Part shown: positions 33,004 through 45,000 of the stretch, piece after piece
How positions within the stretch are numbered: the stretch's first letter is position 1
Layout: every line of letters starts with the position of its first letter
Source of the DNA: Edaphochlamys debaryana
Lineage: Eukaryota; Chlorophyta; Chlorophyceae; Chlamydomonadales
Length of the DNA: 64,000 nucleotides
Direction of reading: 5' to 3'
NCBI GenBank assembly: GCA_016858145.1
Contig: JAEHOE010000004.1
Coordinates: forward strand, 1,116,001 to 1,180,000
Notes under the pieces: model-generated
What the model was told of the DNA's origin: nothing
What the model saw: only the letters and a program-made list of their open reading frames with translations
Databases searched by the model: none
Translations under genes and position numbers: made by a program

Positions 33004-35221
33004 GCTGTATCACCACCACAACCGTCACGAGGCGCACGCGGCGCGAGGCCCGACCAACATAACGTGATTACTAAGTGACCTAAGCTTTGCCCCGTAAGCC
33101 TTTGAGTAGGCTTGGGCCGGGGACGGGGTGGGAGAGACTTGCCAGCGCGCCCCGCCATGTTTACTCGGGAAAGCTGGGGCAAAAGGTTTGATGAGGGCTG
33201 ACGAGCATGAGGCCCTATGAGGCCATACCCTTCCAGATGCCTTCCGGATGCAGAGTATAGGTGTCGTATGAGTTTGGCTTGAGACAAGGGTGGCTGCCCG
33301 AAGGCAGGAAAAGGGCTGAGCCCCGTGCGTGGTCCCCCCCAGGGGGCCCAATGTTCGAGTCTGGCTCCGTGCAGCCCTCAACCCCTCTCCACCACCAGCC
33401 CGCACCACGGCACGCGGGCTCGCACCCGGCCATTAATCCGTTAGAACCCCGCACTACACGAGGTGGTGCGCTCGTCAGGCGTCTACTCGCCTCGGCCTGG
33501 ACATAGCCGGCCGGACCCACCCGCAGCTACGGCTACGGGAACCTCGGCACTCCTCATCCTGCAACACCTCCGCCTCCGCCTCCACCCGCCAAACTCACGT
33601 GCCATGGCTTAAATGCCCGGGGCCGGCTGCAGCTGCGGCCGGCCCCGAGGCGAGGTAAATGCTGCGCTGGCTGTGAAGAGCGTAAAAGGAGAGCAGAACG
33701 GTGTGGTGGAGCAGTAGAGGAAAGTAGAGCTTGTGGCATCGCGGGCCAGGCGTGAATCGCATGTTAATGTGTGACACAGGCACGCACGCACGCACGCACG
33801 CCGACACGGGGTAATCCCGGGAGTTGGCTTGAGAAGATATGCGGGTCCTGAAGCCTGGCGGGGGAAGGGCAGGGAGGGGCGTGAGTCTTGATGCTGGTTG
33901 TTGGGCCACGACGCATTACCGAAGCACGCAGGAGGGGGAGCGGGGTTAATAATGCAACGTGCAGCTAGCCGGTTCTGGCCCCCAGCCGACATTATGACGA
34001 GTTAAGCAACGAGTAAAGCAGTGCCGCCCACGACCAGCAGCCAATGTTTTCTTGGGGACTGGGGTTAGCATGTGGACTCTTCCTCGGATCAAAGGGGGCA
34101 AGGAAATGGTCTGCCAAGGCCCTTGCGCTTGACCTTCAAGTTTGCGGGGCTGAGGCAATGTTGAAGCTCTCCCCCTCTGGCGGGGCCGGCAGCTCGTCTG
34201 CCCGCTGGCCGCAACCCTGTAACGCGTCACTCCTAAGGCAATGTTTAAGTTTGCGGGGCATGCTTGAAGTTGGATTGAGTTGGTCCTCGCCCGCGGTGGA
34301 GTTCAGGGTGGGAGACCCCAGGCCCCAGGCCCTTCCTCTGCCAGGCGGTCTGAGGCAGTGAGGGAAGCCTAACGCCGCCCCGTAAGCCCACATGGAGCCC
34401 GGTGGAAGCACATAGGCCGCATGGTAGACTTGCTGGTTGCTGGACGGCCAGCGTTGACCGGCGGTGTGCAGCAACGGCTTCTTGGGCAAGGCCGACGTGG
34501 CCTACCCCTGCCTGACGGTGGAAGGCGACGCGGGCAACGGCGACGGGCAGGAGACGAAGAGCCGCCCCGCGCCTCCATGACTTGCACTACTCGTCCGAGG
34601 TGGACTTCGCAGTTCGTCAGGAGCCCATACGTAATCGCCCTGCTGGTTTCGCGCTGGTTGCGCGAACGCTGCAGGCAGGCATGGCAGCATGTTGCGTTCG
34701 GCGGAGACAAAGCCACGGAAGCAAGAGGGAAGCACGCTGTACTCATACGCTGATGCAAAGCTGAACCGTCATGCAACTGAATGCAACAGTCCGGGGCAAG
34801 CAGCTTCGGTTGCGGAAGCTGGATGGCTGGGGAGCTGTCCCGCGGTTCGCCTCACCATCGCCTGCGTCACAAAGCGCGAGGTGCATGGAAAAGGTGCAAC
34901 GGAGCGACATAGGCAATCTATCAGAGGCCGGACCGCGCAGGCTTTCTCAAACAGCACGAACCGAGGTCACTCCTTTGCCTCCTGCCCCTCAAACTTCCTC
35001 TGATTTCTGCACATGCAATGCACTCGTCCCTACCTCCACGGAGGGAGCCCTGATGACCGCGATACTCTGCAGCCAGCCCGTACAGTTCTCGCCCGCCCCA
35101 CCCTGAGGAAAAGTCAATCCCGCCTTACTCCTCGCATTGCCATAGCACTAGGTAGCTAGGTGCTGCTCGCACTTGGGCCCCCTGTTGACCGACCAACTCC
35201 GTTTAGGCCGGCCGGTCGAGG
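33004..35221. other. Intergenic region between M11-A and M11-B
   Basis: It holds the 3' flank of A, a copy of a dispersed repeat (33283-33481), a (CGCA)n microsatellite at about 33781-33800, and the promoter of B. The first TGTAA after the A stop is far away (34218-34222). Two related short blocks around aggcaatgtt (34151 and 34237) suggest a small decayed duplication. I see no supported gene; no frame here has a recognisable domain. Confidence 0.45.
33283..33481. repeat. Dispersed repeat, copy 1 (3' of M11-A)
   Basis: From acaagggtggctgccc to gcgctcgtcaggcg this matches 39957-40121 downstream of M11-B with about 80-85% identity by eye. Copy 1 carries about 30 extra bases near its left end. 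It contains atgttcgagtctggct, which resembles a tRNA-type B box; a SINE origin is possible but not shown. Confidence 0.7.
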
Positions 35222-38200
35222 ATGGTGCGCCTCGGAGGCCTGCTGGTGCTCAGCGTCGTAGTGCTGGCCGCATTCCAGGAGGCCAGTGCAGGTAGGCGAT
35301 CACTGCACAGCGCGGCTGAGAGATAGAAACGCGACATGTTGGCGAAGAATGTCAGGCTAGAGCCCGCACATTGCGTGTACTGGAAGCGTCATCGAGGATG
35401 TCTACAGGTTTGAGGCGTTTAGGAATACCGGCGCGCAGCGGGCACCCACGCAATTTCGCCGGAGAAGGAGCACAGTCAAGACATCTGCCAGCGGCTTGGG
35501 GCTTCTCGATCATGTGCCTTATAGTGATCTACGTCGCCCGCGACACCTCCTCTAAGCTACGCGGCGGGTCACACTGGCATGCCCCGAGTGCCCCGAGTAC
35601 GCATTCCGGCGTAGCGACACGGCAAGGCCGATCCTTGACCGTACAAGGGCTCGTAGCGCAAATATGAAGCAAAGTCTGGATCCCTACCCGCTTCCCACGC
35701 AGACATACTTGAGGAGCGGCCATGGCTGCACAGGCCCCCACCAACCCGCCGTCCGCCTCCTCGAAAGCGGTCATCCTCTCCTCCTTCCCGACCTGCTGTG
35801 TCGGTTACGGTCCTCGTCAGCGGTAGGTGATCGCCACAGGGGTTCAAGCGCTGTCTTCGGGTAGCTCGAGAGGGGTCTGCCTGGGTCTGCCCTTATTATG
35901 TTGAACCCTTTGCCGCCCTTCTGCGCAGGCGAGCTGGCCGTGGGGGTGGCTCATAAGGAGGACGTCAAGGACTTGAGAGGAGAGGATGTAGACTTTGACG
36001 CCCTCGACTTTCCTGAACCCGCAAACATCACATACTCACTGGGCGCACCCCAGAATGCCACCAACCAGGACGCCACGGCAACCGACTCTGTCAGGATCCC
36101 CGTGGACCTGACCCCCGGCGAGAACGAGACCATCGTTACTGGTCAGCTGCTGTCGGACGTGCCACTGAACCTGGAGCTCCCCGCAGAGGTGGCTGATGAG
36201 CTAGGCCTAGGTGAGCCTTGTTGAGGGAGGATTGCGGGGCATCTATGACGCCGCATGGGTCAGTCCAGGGCCCGAACTCAAGGGACTGGCTCATCCACTC
36301 GGTTTCATTGCCTGCCCTTGCCCCGGCTCCGCAGGCTCTGGCCTGGCGGCGGCCAACACCACCGGCACTCGCCGGCGCCTGAGCGAGGACCAGCACGAGC
36401 TGCGCCGAGCCATGCTGGAGTTCCACGGCACGCGGCGCTCGCTGGGGGAGGTCCGGCGCGTGCTGGACCTCATTAACCTGGTCCAGGCTAAGGGTGTTTC
36501 GGGAGAGTTCTTCGACGCTAGGGCCACGGCTCTCAACACCGGGAACAAGACCGGGTACGGGGGCGTCAAGGTGAGCATCGCCCCAAGGGCCACTGGCTGG
36601 AGGCGTGGCCGGGACGGACGCTGAGCTGTAAAGGTTGACACGTGCATGGCCACAACCTGTGAACCCCACCCACCTTACCCATCTCCTGTAGGACCTGTTC
36701 GTTGTGGGCGGCAAGAAGGTGGAGGTGTCCTCGCTCATATTCCTCATGCACGCTCCGTCGTGCGGCCGCAAGCTGTCCCAATCGGCCGAGAAGTATACAG
36801 ACGGCTTCTTTGCCAAGCCTGGCTCCTCCATTCCCTCGCTCGAGACGCTGCACTCGGTGCGTGCGCTGGAGCTCCTGCTGGGTCGGGGCACCTCCCGAAT
36901 AGCTCAGTGCTTCAAACTCTGCCACCGCCAACCCACTTGCGTTGCTTAGACATGACGGTCCGTGTTTGCCCACGCGCGACCCACAGGCCTGCTCCTGGGG
37001 GAAGTTCGTCTTCCCCGCGCGCACCGTGAACAAGGTGTACGGCCCAATCGACATCGGCCCCTGCAAGGGCACGTCCAGGACGGCGGGCAACTACGACTTC
37101 AGCTCGAGCTGCTGGGGCCCGGAGCACGGTTTCCTGGTGGAGAAAGCCAAGTCCTGGCTCCAGGCGGTAAGGCGGCACGAGGGCGGTGCTTGGCAAAGTC
37201 GTTGTACGACAGTACGACACGTACGACAGCGACTCACGCTTCGTCTCCGACCCCGACCCCGCAGAACGACCCGGAGACCTACAAGAACTGGAAGAACTAC
37301 CGCCGCAACCACTACATCTTCCCCTTCGTCGAGGCCTCCTCTTGCTTCTATGCCGGCATGGTGGGGCCGCACCGCCACACGCCTGGGGCCCCTAGGACCG
37401 CACGCTGGTGTGACCGTCTGGGACCCCGCAGTTCGTAACACGGTGTCATGCTCATCTACCCGCTCTTCTCTCCTCGTCCTCTCTCGCAGGCGAGCGTCGG
37501 CTGCCCCGGAGGCCAGGATTGCTTCTCCGTGATCAACCAGTATGAATGGCTCAGCGGCACCTTCCCGGGGCTCAACATGCACGAGCTATGTGGGTAAAGC
37601 TTGTGGTGCGGTCGATACTGCTGCTGCTAAGCCCGGTGGCTGTTAACCTGGACCGTGTGTGTGTGTTCGTGTGTGTGTTGACGCAGCGCACAACATTGGA
37701 CTGGCTCACTCGGCGCGCAGGATCTGCGATGGGTGAATTATGGCGTTCAAGCATCTGCAACCAGGCATTCGTACCCCAGAACCCAGTGCAGAAGCTAATG
37801 CGCTCCTCGCCGCCTTGTCAGGTCCGGGACATGCTCCGTCAGCGAGTACGGCGACCCCACGGTGTGACGGCGCTTGGGGGACGGCAAGCCTGGGCCGCTG
37901 AGCACCAGGCGGGCGACAAGGGGCGCCTCCTCTGGTAGCTTTTAATTCTGTGTTCTCCCCCATTTGCAGTGCATCATGGGTGGCGCTTCCCCTTCCAGCG
38001 GCTTCAATGCGGCCGGGGCCTACGTTTGCATGTCCGCTCCACAGGTGGGAACCGCCCTGTCCCTTCTGTCGGGCTGTACGTTGCTATGCTGCCCCCACAT
38101 CAAACTGTGGTGCTAAACCCCTGTTTACGGAACCCCGCAGGCGTACAAGGCCGGTTGGGCTACGCCGATCGCCGAGGTTGACTACAAGGCGCTTGCGCTT

Positions 38201-39350
38201 GGCCGGACCTTCACGATGCCTTCAATGGCGACGACAGACCAGAACCTGGTGCGAATCACCATGGCTCCCGCACGACAAGTGGACATTGGCGGTTTCACCA
38301 AGAAGACGAAGCAGGTCAGAGTGGGGCCGGGGCAAGGGCCAAGCAATTGAGGGGCTCCCGTGGCCGGTCGTGCAGACCCCTGAGGCACCCCTGCGCGTTG
38401 CCCTCCCTTCACCTTTCCGTCACCCTCCCGTCACCCTCCACTCCAGGCGGCGTTCTTCATCTCCTACCGTGCCAAGAACAGGACGAGTGCGTACGACAAC
38501 GGTCTTCGCGATGACTTCCAGCAGCGCTTGTACGTGCACTACTGGGACGAGACGCAGGACGCCGTGTCCTCGGAGCTGAGCAACCCGCCGCAGCTGTGGC
38601 AGGTGCTAGACGTGCCCAACGGCAAGGGCGAGGCGCCAGTCATGAAGGACGACGGAAAGTACCGCTTCGGCGCTCTGTCGACAACGTTCGAGTACAAGTT
38701 CGGCGGCGGACGGATTGTCGTGCGCATCACGTAAGCTTGCACCCCCAACGCACCGGTACCTGGCCGGTAGCAGTGCGGCAGCTGGGTGACCTGTGCGGTG
38801 CTTACGGGCTCGTCACCCACACTCCTCGTCCCTTACGCGTGTGCCCCACAGGGGTAAGACCCAGGCCGCGGCCACCGTCTACATGTGCTTCGCCACTGTC
38901 ACGAAGGAGGACGACGCCAGCTGTGATGGCAACGGCGATGACGATTGGTGAGCTTGGGCCCTTGGGGCACTGCATCCGCACGCATCCGCTTTCAGCAGCA
39001 CGCACCCGCAGCACGGCAAGCGCAAGCGCAAGTGCACGTCTTACGCCCAGCTCCTTATCGTTCCTTCCGTCCCGCGCCCTGTTTTGCACAGCGATGGGTT
39101 GAGCGACGATGAGGATCCCGACTGCATCGGTGGAGGCAGGAAGGCCTCTCCGCCGCCGCCGCCGCCCCTGCGCTCGTTCAAGAGCCCGCCACCGCCACCC
39201 CGGCCGCCGCCGCCGCCGCCGCCGTCGCCCTCCCCCCGCCGGTCGCCGCAGTCGCCGCCGCCGCGCAGGAGTTCGCCGCCGCCGCCCAGCGACCCGCCCA
39301 AGCGCAAGAAGCCGAAGAACCGGAGTGTACGCAGGGGCCGGCTGGTTTGA
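35222..39350 (+). CDS. Gametolysin-type (M11) secreted metalloprotease B
   Basis: Fifteen exons in the same plan as A (35222-35291, 35703-35822, 35929-36210, 36335-36570, 36692-36856, 36987-37166, 37265-37360, 37490-37589, 37687-37732, 37822-37861, 37970-38044, 38141-38314, 38447-38730, 38852-38947, 39092-39350), summing to 740 residues. The signal peptide is MVRLGGLLVLSVVVLAAF. The zinc site is HELSHNIGLAH and the Met-turn SEYGDPTCIMGG. The C-terminal Asp-rich segment, spliced, reads DDDCDGLSDDEDPDC, followed by a Pro-rich tail longer than in A and a basic end (RSVRRGRLV). Exon 4 is almost identical to exon 4 of A, while other exons have diverged more. Expected to be secreted and to act on extracellular matrix glycoproteins. 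Confidence 0.92.
37655..37680. repeat. GT microsatellite in an intron of M11-B
   Basis: Short (GT)n run broken by TC, directly before the acceptor of the exon that carries the second half of the zinc site. Confidence 0.6.
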
Positions 39351-39917
39351 GGCGGTGCTGTGCAAGCACGCGGTACGGGCCACGTGTTGTGCATATGCAC
39401 GGCACGCGGACACGTGCGCTTGAAGGAGGTACAAGCGCCGGCGGGACTCTGCTGTGCATGCATGGCTGGTACAAGCGCCGGCGGTACGCCTCCTGCTGGG
39501 CTTTGGAGGCGAGGCAATTGGGCGTGTGCACGATTAGTGATTGGGCAGCTTGGGGGTGCGGTGGCGCCGCTATTCGGTGTCTGGGCTTCATGTCAGGTGC
39601 TGGCACGTTGCATCTCCGTGTCTCGAGGTGTTGCGGCACTTAGCCGTCTGCTGACAAGCAGTCGCGATTGCGGACATTGTTGCAGGTTGTTGCGTGCAGG
39701 GCTGGACACTGAGCTGACACTGATCTATATCACTGCCCTACGGCTTGGCACAGCGATCCTTAGGGTATTGAAGATTTGTGCGAGGGGCGCGCGGCGTGGT
39801 TGGGTTAGCTGCAGGCTTCTGGCCTCCTCCTGGCCGGCTGGCTGCCGATGGCTGGACCGGCATGGTACGCTGGCGCGCCGAACCCCTGGACCCTGACTGC
39901 CAATGATTCATGCGTGC

Positions 39918-39922
39918 TGTAA
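39918..39922 (+). terminator. TGTAA polyadenylation signal of M11-B
   Basis: First TGTAA on the plus strand after the B stop codon, 568 bp downstream and just before the dispersed repeat. Confidence 0.5.
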
Positions 39923-39956
39923 GATGTACGGTACCCGCCCTGAAGCCTTGGTGCAG

Positions 39957-40121
39957 ACAAGGGTGGCTGCCCCTCCAGGGTGTCCAATGTTCGAGTTTGG
40001 CTCCGTAGAGCCCTCACCCCCTGTACGCCACCAGCCCGCCGCACTACGGCATGCGGGCTCGCAAACGGCCATTAATCCTGTACAAACCCCGCACTCAACG
40101 AGGTGATGCGCTCGTCAGGCG
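39957..40121. repeat. Dispersed repeat, copy 2 (3' of M11-B)
   Basis: Counterpart of 33283-33481; same order of blocks, ending gcgctcgtcaggcg. It lies about 610 bp after the B stop, against about 280 bp for the copy after A, so it was probably duplicated with the gene or inserted beside both. Confidence 0.7.
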
Positions 40122-41649
40122 GGAGCCTGGCCCAGATGACATGGCATGGGCACATTGGGCAGGATAGAGCCAGCCTTGCGGCTCGACACCTGGGCTACAT
40201 ACGCATAGCGGCGGAGCAACAGTGGCAAGTTAGGACCAAGGAGCTCGACACGGCAGGGCCGACGTTTCCGCTGTTCCCATCAGAGTGTGCCAGCGGACAC
40301 AGCAGTCCGGGGAACACACTGTGCGCGCAGCCAGGCGGCATGGTGTGCGTGTCATGGGGAAGTGTTGGTGACCCGGGATGCCGCCGACCCCTGAACCAGG
40401 CGGGTCGCCCCTTCTTGTATTAGACTTGTTTTGCAGAGCCATGTCATCAAGTGTTGGGGTTACCCTCTGAGGGCGTAAGGGGCAACCCTCCGCGGAGAGG
40501 GACCGTTAGGGGCTGGACAGGATACCCGGAACGGGACGGGCGCGTGCCGCGGGGGGTCGCCAGGTCTCCGTCGGCGCCCTCAACCCCGCGGCTCGCATGG
40601 CCCACGACGGCCCGCAAGCCGTTCTGTGTCGAGCCTTCACCACAAGCCCAGCTCTGGCGTTAGCCCGGGCATGCGAAGGGGACCCAGCACCTAGAGTTAC
40701 GAGGACATCAGGACCTACGGTGCATCCTTGCACGCGGTGTCTAGCCCTGCCTCCCGTCCTGTGTTGTGCCATTTGCAGGATGGTTGGGGTAAGTGGGGCA
40801 TGGAGTGAGTGAGTTACACCAGTGCCCAAAGGGCGGGGGCACCTGGGGGCACCTGGCTGTCTCCCTGGGCTCGCTTACAAAGCAGCGACACTAGCCTCCT
40901 GTCGTGATGAGGCAATATCCCATACTAGGCATCCGCCAGCAATCCTTCCCAAGCAGCCCGCATTCGCGTGCCTTTTTATAAGGTCAGCACAAATACCCTT
41001 AACGTCAAGCCCCTTCGCTTGCAAGTCAATAGACTTTCACAGCCATCGAAGGCACCTTCCTCACACGCCTAGACGTTGGAGTGCACCATGTCTCTATCGG
41101 GGTTGCTTGCGTTTAGCCAACCGCTATTACTACGCAGGCCGGCCCACGCCCTCCAAATGCTCCAATGTGTTGCTATGCCACCCATCAGGCAAGGGTGACT
41201 CATGACAAGCCACGTGGCTCACATCCAACCGCGAACCGCCCACACCTCGGACGAGGGGTCAGAACTCCCCCCTGCACGAGTCATCTGTACGGCACCCACG
41301 CACGCCCATCCCATTGTCCAGGCACTTCCTCGTGCCATCATCACACCTCACCCTGCTCACCCCGCTTGGGTACTTCCATCACCCCAGCTTCTTCAATAGG
41401 TCAGCCCCAAAGGCCCACGCACGCCAATTCCACTCAGTTAGCATTTACGGAACAGGGCGGCGTGTCGGAACCGTTCCAGCCCGCGTGCCGGTCGCCCGGT
41501 ATGCAAAGGCCCCCCCCCTGCAGAGCCCCCCGTGCCACAATTGAGTGAGTTTCCCCCCATAGTGCTGTATCCCTCCCTCAGTATCCAGCTCGGCTCCATA
41601 GCATAGTTCCTAACACATTCCTCCTGCCACAGCCCATCCCATGCCCCCC

Positions 41650-41654
41650 TTACA
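41650..41654 (-). terminator. TGTAA polyadenylation signal of M11-C
   Basis: TTACA on the plus strand, about 415 bp beyond the proposed C stop codon at 42068-42070. Confidence 0.45.
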
Positions 41655-42067
41655 GGAAAATCTGGGAGAACGATGGAGTGAGACAGTTTCAGACAGACGT
41701 GTAAGCTATGCGTGAAATCCCATCCCTGCTGAGCAGACCATGCCCCGTCATGCCCATGATTAATGTGCTGGGGCCATCACCACCAGCCTAACAGGATTTA
41801 TTTCTTCCCCTGCATCTTCACGGTTTCTGACAGGTGCTCTCTCAGCACCAAGCAGGGGTTCACTTCCAGGGGTGTGGTCAGCAGTCACCTGGTGCTGACC
41901 CTCACCCCACCCCCATGTCACGTGGCTTCTCTAAGGACAAAGAATGGGCTCTATTCGACCTCTCAGGTTGCGAGTGCGCTCTGCACGTGTCATCTCTCCC
42001 CGGTTGTGAGCTGGTAACTCAAACAAAGCCGCAAGCGTTGATAGTCATGCCGAGGCCTGTCGCAGTC

Positions 42068-45000
42068 TTAGCAGTTGTCAACCTGCGGGTCACACGAGCG
42101 GGCAGCGGCTCATCAGCTGGGGCATTGCCTCCAACAGCGGAGTAGCTAGAGAGACACTGGTACTCATGCCACCATGACGCACGAGAGATCCCTTGCTTGG
42201 CCTCCCTAGTCGAGCCCCTCCTGCTTACCCGGCCATCGCAGTCATTGTCTAGTCCGTCTGAGCACTGCGCCCCGCTCTCCCGCCCCTTGGTCTGGGCCCT
42301 GCAGACGTTGATGTAGGCCGCTCCGCCCACGGTGTCGATTCGGGCCACCCTGACCGCCAGGAGCGGCGACGAGGTGTCGGCGGGGTTGTTGCTGCCCGGC
42401 TTGGGCCACATGGGCTGGTTCGTGGAGTCAAGGTTGGACAGGGCCAGCACGCCGCCACATGAGTCGTAGAAAGCATTCGGTGAGAAACGATGCACCTGCA
42501 CGGGTAGGGGTCAGGAGGACGGCACGTGAGTGAGTACATGTGGTGGGTTTCAAGCTATGAAGGGCATGCCGGGATGTTATGGCCATCCGAGCCGAGTGGT
42601 TGTGGAATTGCAGCCGACGCCCGGGGCTTCGGGCCCTGGCCCCGTGACCCCCCCACCCCACCCCACGCGGCGGCAGCTGTCTTGCCTGCACTTTGTTTCT
42701 GTAGTCCTGCCGCAACCCCGACTCGATACCGGTCGAAGTGTAGCGGCGAAAGCTGACGATGACTTGCTCGTCCCACTCCCAACCGCTGGCGCCGTTCATC
42801 CATGAGCCCACGTCGATCTGCATCCACAGTACATGTTTGCAGGCATGACTCATGAGTCTAGAGCCACTAAAACCGAAGCAGATCGGCTCTGATACACCAC
42901 GACCCGTCGACTGCCCCACGCGTACCCGGAGGGAGCTGATGCGGGCATCACCCAGGCCCCGTAGTTTGAAGGGGAGCCACTTGCCGACGGGCATGTCCGT
43001 GTTTTTCCACACCGCCTGGGGGACCGTCCACCCTAGCGCCACAGACTGCGCCGCGTTGTACATGACCAGGGCGGGGGCCGAGCCCATCGGACCTGCCAGG
43101 GGGAAGGAGGCCGGCATGAAGGAGTTTAGGCGGGTGGGGTGGGTGCAGGGCGTGTGCCGGCACGGTGTCATGTGGGCTGTGGCGCCCAGTTGGACAAGGC
43201 CCAGCCCAGCCCAGCCCAGCTGCTGCAGCCCTGTGCTCACAACTGCCATCGCCGTATTCTTGGATGATGCCGTTGTCATCGTAGCCCTGCAAGAGCAGGT
43301 TTGGACGAGGCCCGGACGTCAGGGGCACGGCGCCAGGGCATGCCGTGTGGACAGCGGTGCGGCAGCAGGGAGCAGGGGGGGCACTACTCGCACGGAGACC
43401 CGGCTCTCACCCTCGAATGGCCGAGGCCCATGTTGTGCCCCAGCTCGTGAACGATGCCGACCAGCCAGGCTGCAGGCCAGAGCGAAAAATCGAGTGAGGT
43501 GACAAGCCTGCCTCGCCTTTCAGGGTAGCACATGCATCCAGGGATGCTGGATAGCAGCTCAAGGCAGCCAGCAGCGGGGTCGGCATGGGCTGTGTGGTTC
43601 ACTTGCTTACGATTTGAGGTTTGCGCGGGCATCCAGAGGTCCAGGTTGGTCTCGGCCAGGCCGAAGCAGTTGGCGACGCCGTACTGGCCTGGCTCTACCT
43701 CCGGTGGCATAAGGTAGAGGTGATGCGTGTACGAGAAGACGTTGATTCCAAGGTTCTGCAGGTAAGTCGGGGCGTTTGCAAGGTTAAACTGCGGTAGCAT
43801 GGTGCTATGGCGCAAGCTGTGGGCGTGTGTTAGGGGCTGCACGTGTGATGCTGGGCGGGGCTGGCATGGACGCGTGTGGGCGGATGGGGTATGTGTTTGT
43901 GTGTATATGTGTGCAGGAAGCCGGCTTGGCCCGGGGTGCGCACACACCTGCCCCATCCGCCGTATCCCCAGGTATCATGCTTACCTTGGTCACCCAGATA
44001 TCCGCCTCATCGGCATACGCAGACCGCTTCTTGTCAGATGCTAGCTTGTTGTCGTTCCAAGCTGCACAAGTGGAAGCAAAGCACTAGTAAGTGGTTGTCA
44101 CAAAATCAAGTGCAGCCAAACCGAGAGCTTATCAGTGAAGTCCGCACCTGAGCAGCCGACGGGCACTTTGCTCAGGACGACTCGGTTGTAGGTGGTGCTG
44201 GTGGGGAAGCGGTAAGCCCCAAAGGAGGCTGTTTCAAAGTACGAAGACAGCCCACCGGTCAGCGCGGCCTGCAAGCGGAGGTTATGTTACTGTGAGTCGG
44301 GGCCAAGCAAGCGTTTGACTGACCACCTCTCTCTCCGCGTGGCCCAAGCGCCAAGCCGCATAATGCGACCCCGCACACCAGCCGCTGGGGAGCCTCGCTC
44401 ACCCTGTAGATGTCATAGTTGACCGACGACTTGCGCCCACATACGTCCAGGGCCATGATAAGCACAGACATGGTATGGATGGGCGGGGGGTTGGGCGGGT
44501 CCTTGGGCCACACGGTCGTGCCGGTGGGGACATCCTGAGAACGGGGTGACGAGAGCGGCATAGCGAGTTGGGTTAACGCGCCTACTGGACGAGAGCCTGG
44601 AAACATGAGGAAAAGGTCTCAGCGCCCAGAGAGCCACTAGCAGAGGTGACTCAAGCTTCAAACGGGGCCAGAATCTCACCTCGACGGGGGCCGCGGCACC
44701 CGAGCTACCAGATGCGGACCGCGGCGGTGGGAAGCGGGTGGGGGGGGAGCGGCTTGGAGGTGGAGAGCGGCTAGGGGGAGGAGAGCGGGTTGGTGGTGGG
44801 GAGCGGGTAGGGGGAGGAGGCGAGCGTGTGGGCGGCGGGGAGCGGGTAGGGGGAGGCGGGGAGCGCCTTGGAGGGGGAGAGAGAGCTGATGGGGGGGAGC
44901 GGGTGGGGGGCGGCGGGGAGCGGACCGGCCGCATCAAGCGGGTGGGTGGTGGGGAGCGCTGGGGGGGAGGTGACCGCACAGGAGGAGGAGAACGGGTCGG

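Larger units (their letters stand above)
39351..42067. other. Intergenic region between M11-B and M11-C
   Basis: It contains the two convergent 3' flanks, the second copy of the dispersed repeat (39957-40121), and about 1.5 kb (40440-41640) in which I see no coding signal. Frames present are short and without domains. Confidence 0.5.

Noticed and set aside
33350..33370. tRNA gene suggested by gttcgagtc
   Set aside because: No acceptor stem, D-arm or anticodon arm can be drawn around it; at most a B-box-like motif in a dispersed repeat.
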